Made by a program: the position numbers and the translations under genes
Notes under the pieces: generated by a model
Database searches by the model: none
What the model was told of the DNA's origin: nothing
What the model saw: only the letters and a program-made list of their open reading frames with translations
In this document: in pieces, positions 13,914-15,582 of the stretch
Layout: every line of letters begins with the position of its first letter
Numbering within the stretch: the first letter of the stretch is position 1
Assembly (NCBI GenBank): GCA_042573625.1
Contig: JBHPCZ010000082.1
Location: forward strand, 1 to 15,582
Direction of reading: 5' to 3'
Origin: JBHPCZ01 sp042573625
Lineage (GTDB): Bacteria; Desulfobacterota; Desulfobacteria; Desulfobacterales; UBA11574
DNA length: 15,582 nucleotides

Positions 13914-15399
13914 TAATGATTCTCTTCGTCTGTTTTCGTTTGAAAACATTTATAAACAATACCTCAAGTGCCGTAAAAACAAGAGGAATACGGTCAATGC
14001 GCTTAGATTTGAGATCAACTGCGAGGAGAACCTCTTTGATCTTAAAAGGCAGCTTGACACCGGCTCGTATTATCCATCCCGTTCTGTCTGCTTTATGGCC
14101 GTGAAACCAAAGCTGCGGGAGATCTTTGCGGCCGACCTTAAAGACCGGATCGTCCATCATATCCTCGTTGATTATCTTGAGAAGATTTTTGAACCGAAAT
14201 TTATATTTGACTCCTATGCGTGCAGGAAAGACAAGGGCATACATGCGGGCGTAACCCGGCTGAGAAGTTTTGTGCGGAAAGCTACAAAAAACGGCAGCAG
14301 AAACGCCTTTTATATGCAGCTTGATATCAAGAATTATTTTATGAGTATTGACAAAAAGATCCTGTTTGACCTGATTGCGGCCAAAGTAACGGATGAAAGG
14401 GTATTAAACCTTGCGTCAAAGCTGATTTTCCATGACTGCACAAACAACTATGTGCTCAAGGGCGACAGAGATTACCTGAAGAAGATCGCATCGCAGAAGA
14501 GCCTTTTTTTCACCGGAGGAAAAAAGGGGCTTCCCATCGGCAACCTGACCAGCCAGTTTTTTGCCAATGTCTATCTGAACGAGCTGGACCAGTTCGTAAA
14601 GCACCGGCTGAAGTGCAGGTATTACCTGAGGTACTGCGATGATTTTGTGATGCTTTCAGACAGCAGAGAGGCGCTTCTTAAATGGAAAGATGAGATAACG
14701 GTATTTCTTGCAGAACGGCTCGGGCTGTCCCTGAACGAGAACAGGCAACGCCTTCAGCCAGTAACCAACGGCATCAACTTCCTGGGATACATTGTGAGAA
14801 AAGACTATCTGCTGGTCCGGAGGCGGGTTGTCAACAACTTGAGGGAAAAACTATCCTATTTTGAAAAGAGGCTGGTCACAGACGACAAACCGCCGTATGT
14901 CCGGGTGATGTATGATTATGAACTGCTTGAAAAGCTCAGGGCAACACTGGCGTCGTATTTCGGGCATTTCAGATGGGCGAACACCTTCAGGCTTAAAAAG
15001 AGCCTGCTTGAGCGGTACGGTTTTCTGAATTGGTTCTTCACTATAGAGGGCTGGAAGATTATCCCGAAATATAAAATGCCTGTCAAAATTCCCACACTCA
15101 AGCTGCAGTACAGGTATTTTAAGGGGAAATTCCCCGAAGATGTCATTTTTTTCAGAAAAGGAAAATATTACGAGTTTTTTGGAGATGACACGGACACAGC
15201 TTTGAAGCTGGGTCTGAAAAAAATGAACAGGCATTCTGATCGGAATACAAAGTACGGTTTCCCGATATGGCTTGAAAAATCCTTTTCGGAAAGAATAAAG
15301 CAGCTGGGCAGATCCCTGACCGTAATAACCGAGGGCGGAAGGTACTTAACAGGAATAAAGGAAAGGTTTCCAAAATACCGGCTCGTGGCGCAGCTATGA
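13894..15399 (+). CDS. DGR reverse transcriptase with C-terminal MutS domain I-like extension
   Basis: Retroelement reverse transcriptase, 501 residues from the GTG at 13894. The open frame continues up to a GTG at 13768 through the whole TR. I chose 13894 because AAGGA (13876-13880) lies upstream, though 13 bases away, and the N-terminus then begins about 15 residues before FENIYKQY, as in the Bordetella phage enzyme. Landmarks: YACRKDKGIHAG, catalytic D144 in QLDIKNYF, LPIGNLTSQ (213-221, the SQ form typical of DGR enzymes), YCDD at 247-250, and NFLGYIVRK. A thumb region follows (LATLASYFGHFRWANT type). It lacks maturase and endonuclease domains. Residues about 413-501 (FPEDVIFFRKGKYYEFFGDD..., GFPIW..., LGRSLTVITE, ERFPKYRLV) match MutS domain I, with Y425-Y426-E427 at the Phe-x-Glu site. 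That fusion makes the protein about 170 residues longer than the phage enzyme. Confidence 0.95.
   Translation: MWPVRSDNDSLRLFSFENIYKQYLKCRKNKRNTVNALRFEINCEENLFDLKRQLDTGSYYPSRSVCFMAVKPKLREIFAADLKDRIVHHILVDYLEKIFEPKFIFDSYACRKDKGIHAGVTRLRSFVRKATKNGSRNAFYMQLDIKNYFMSIDKKILFDLIAAKVTDERVLNLASKLIFHDCTNNYVLKGDRDYLKKIASQKSLFFTGGKKGLPIGNLTSQFFANVYLNELDQFVKHRLKCRYYLRYCDDFVMLSDSREALLKWKDEITVFLAERLGLSLNENRQRLQPVTNGINFLGYIVRKDYLLVRRRVVNNLREKLSYFEKRLVTDDKPPYVRVMYDYELLEKLRATLASYFGHFRWANTFRLKKSLLERYGFLNWFFTIEGWKIIPKYKMPVKIPTLKLQYRYFKGKFPEDVIFFRKGKYYEFFGDDTDTALKLGLKKMNRHSDRNTKYGFPIWLEKSFSERIKQLGRSLTVITEGGRYLTGIKERFPKYRLVAQL
15130..15396 (+). other. MutS domain I-like module within the DGR reverse transcriptase
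   Basis: Coding segment for the last ~89 residues. Lining it up by eye with E. coli MutS domain I: [20 protein letters not shown] matches FPEDVIFFRKGKYYEFFGDD; GIPYH aligns with GFPIW; NQGESVAICEQ with QLGRSLTVITE; VERKVVRIV with KERFPKYRLV. In MutS this domain probes mispaired bases through Phe36 and Glu38; here Tyr replaces Phe and Glu is kept. The mismatch-binding role is an inference from the family. Confidence 0.75.
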
Positions 15400-15582
15400 T
15401 GGGTTTAGCTGATTATACATTCAAATTTGATTGAATAGTAGGTTGCGGATACTGCAAAACGTAGCGCTATCGAGGGCCTGATTTTTTTAGATACCTCAAT
15501 GCCGTATCACCAAACGATAGTCGTGGCGATAGCTTGATAATCATCTAAAAGGCACCTCCCAATCGCAAAGAAGGATGCGATT
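15400..15582. other. Noncoding end of the window with terminal hairpin
   Basis: 183 bases after the reverse transcriptase without a gene. A seven-base perfect stem (AATCGCA, 15561-15567, with TGCGATT, 15576-15582) ends exactly at the window edge and could be a terminator of the avd-rt unit if T residues follow. A short T-run (15483-15488) is preceded by no convincing stem. Confidence 0.35.

Noticed and set aside
13894..15399. Group II intron or retron interpretation of the reverse transcriptase
   Set aside because: No maturase X or HNH domain and no intron RNA landmarks were seen. The SQ motif, Avd neighbour and adenine-specific TR/VR pair identify a DGR.

Overview
The window looks like chromosomal DNA from a Gram-negative bacterium, most likely a deltaproteobacterium (Desulfobacterota). 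This is an inference from the company of genes: a complete LivKHMGF-type transporter, a Tat-exported aldo/keto reductase, a MopE/thrombospondin-3-type repeat protein, an OmpW-like barrel ending in Phe, and a DUF1566-type target of a diversity-generating retroelement (DGR).

Layout. (1) 1-1673: an NAD kinase gene on the minus strand, bracketed by a perfect 33-bp inverted repeat (1-33 and 1429-1461), then a noncoding stretch. (2) 1674-7489: a five-gene branched-chain amino-acid (or related amide/carboxylate) ABC uptake operon, with a strong hairpin between the binding-protein gene and the permease genes and a second hairpin between livM and livG. (3) 7657-9547: a small secreted protein of unknown function followed by a Tat-signal aldo/keto reductase with a C-terminal cysteine cluster. 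(4) 9548-10255: an AT-rich intergenic region with a 19-bp perfect palindrome, a diverged copy of it and a possible promoter. (5) 10256-13114: three exported proteins in one apparent operon, namely a repeat-rich, probably Ca-binding secreted protein, an outer-membrane beta-barrel, and a DUF1566 (Lcl C-terminal) protein. (6) 13276-15399: an Avd-like accessory gene, a template repeat (TR) and a DGR-type reverse transcriptase.

Regions 5 and 6 form a complete DGR and are the highlight. The 3' end of the DUF1566 gene (VR, 12975-13107) and a copy in front of the reverse transcriptase (TR, 13781-13913) align without gaps over 133 bases with 18 differences. Every one of the 18 is at a TR adenine, and all fall in codon positions 1 or 2. 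This is the hallmark of adenine-directed retrohoming mutagenesis. The TR is packed with AAC/AAT codons, so the exported target protein gets a re-writable C-terminal binding face.

Two features of this DGR are unusual. First, the reverse transcriptase has a C-terminal extension (about residues 413-501) that reads like domain I of the mismatch-recognition protein MutS, with Tyr-Tyr-Glu in place of the Phe-x-Glu mismatch-probing motif. Second, no ordinary start codon for the reverse transcriptase exists between the TR and the first conserved RT residues, so translation probably starts inside the TR, which is open in the same frame.
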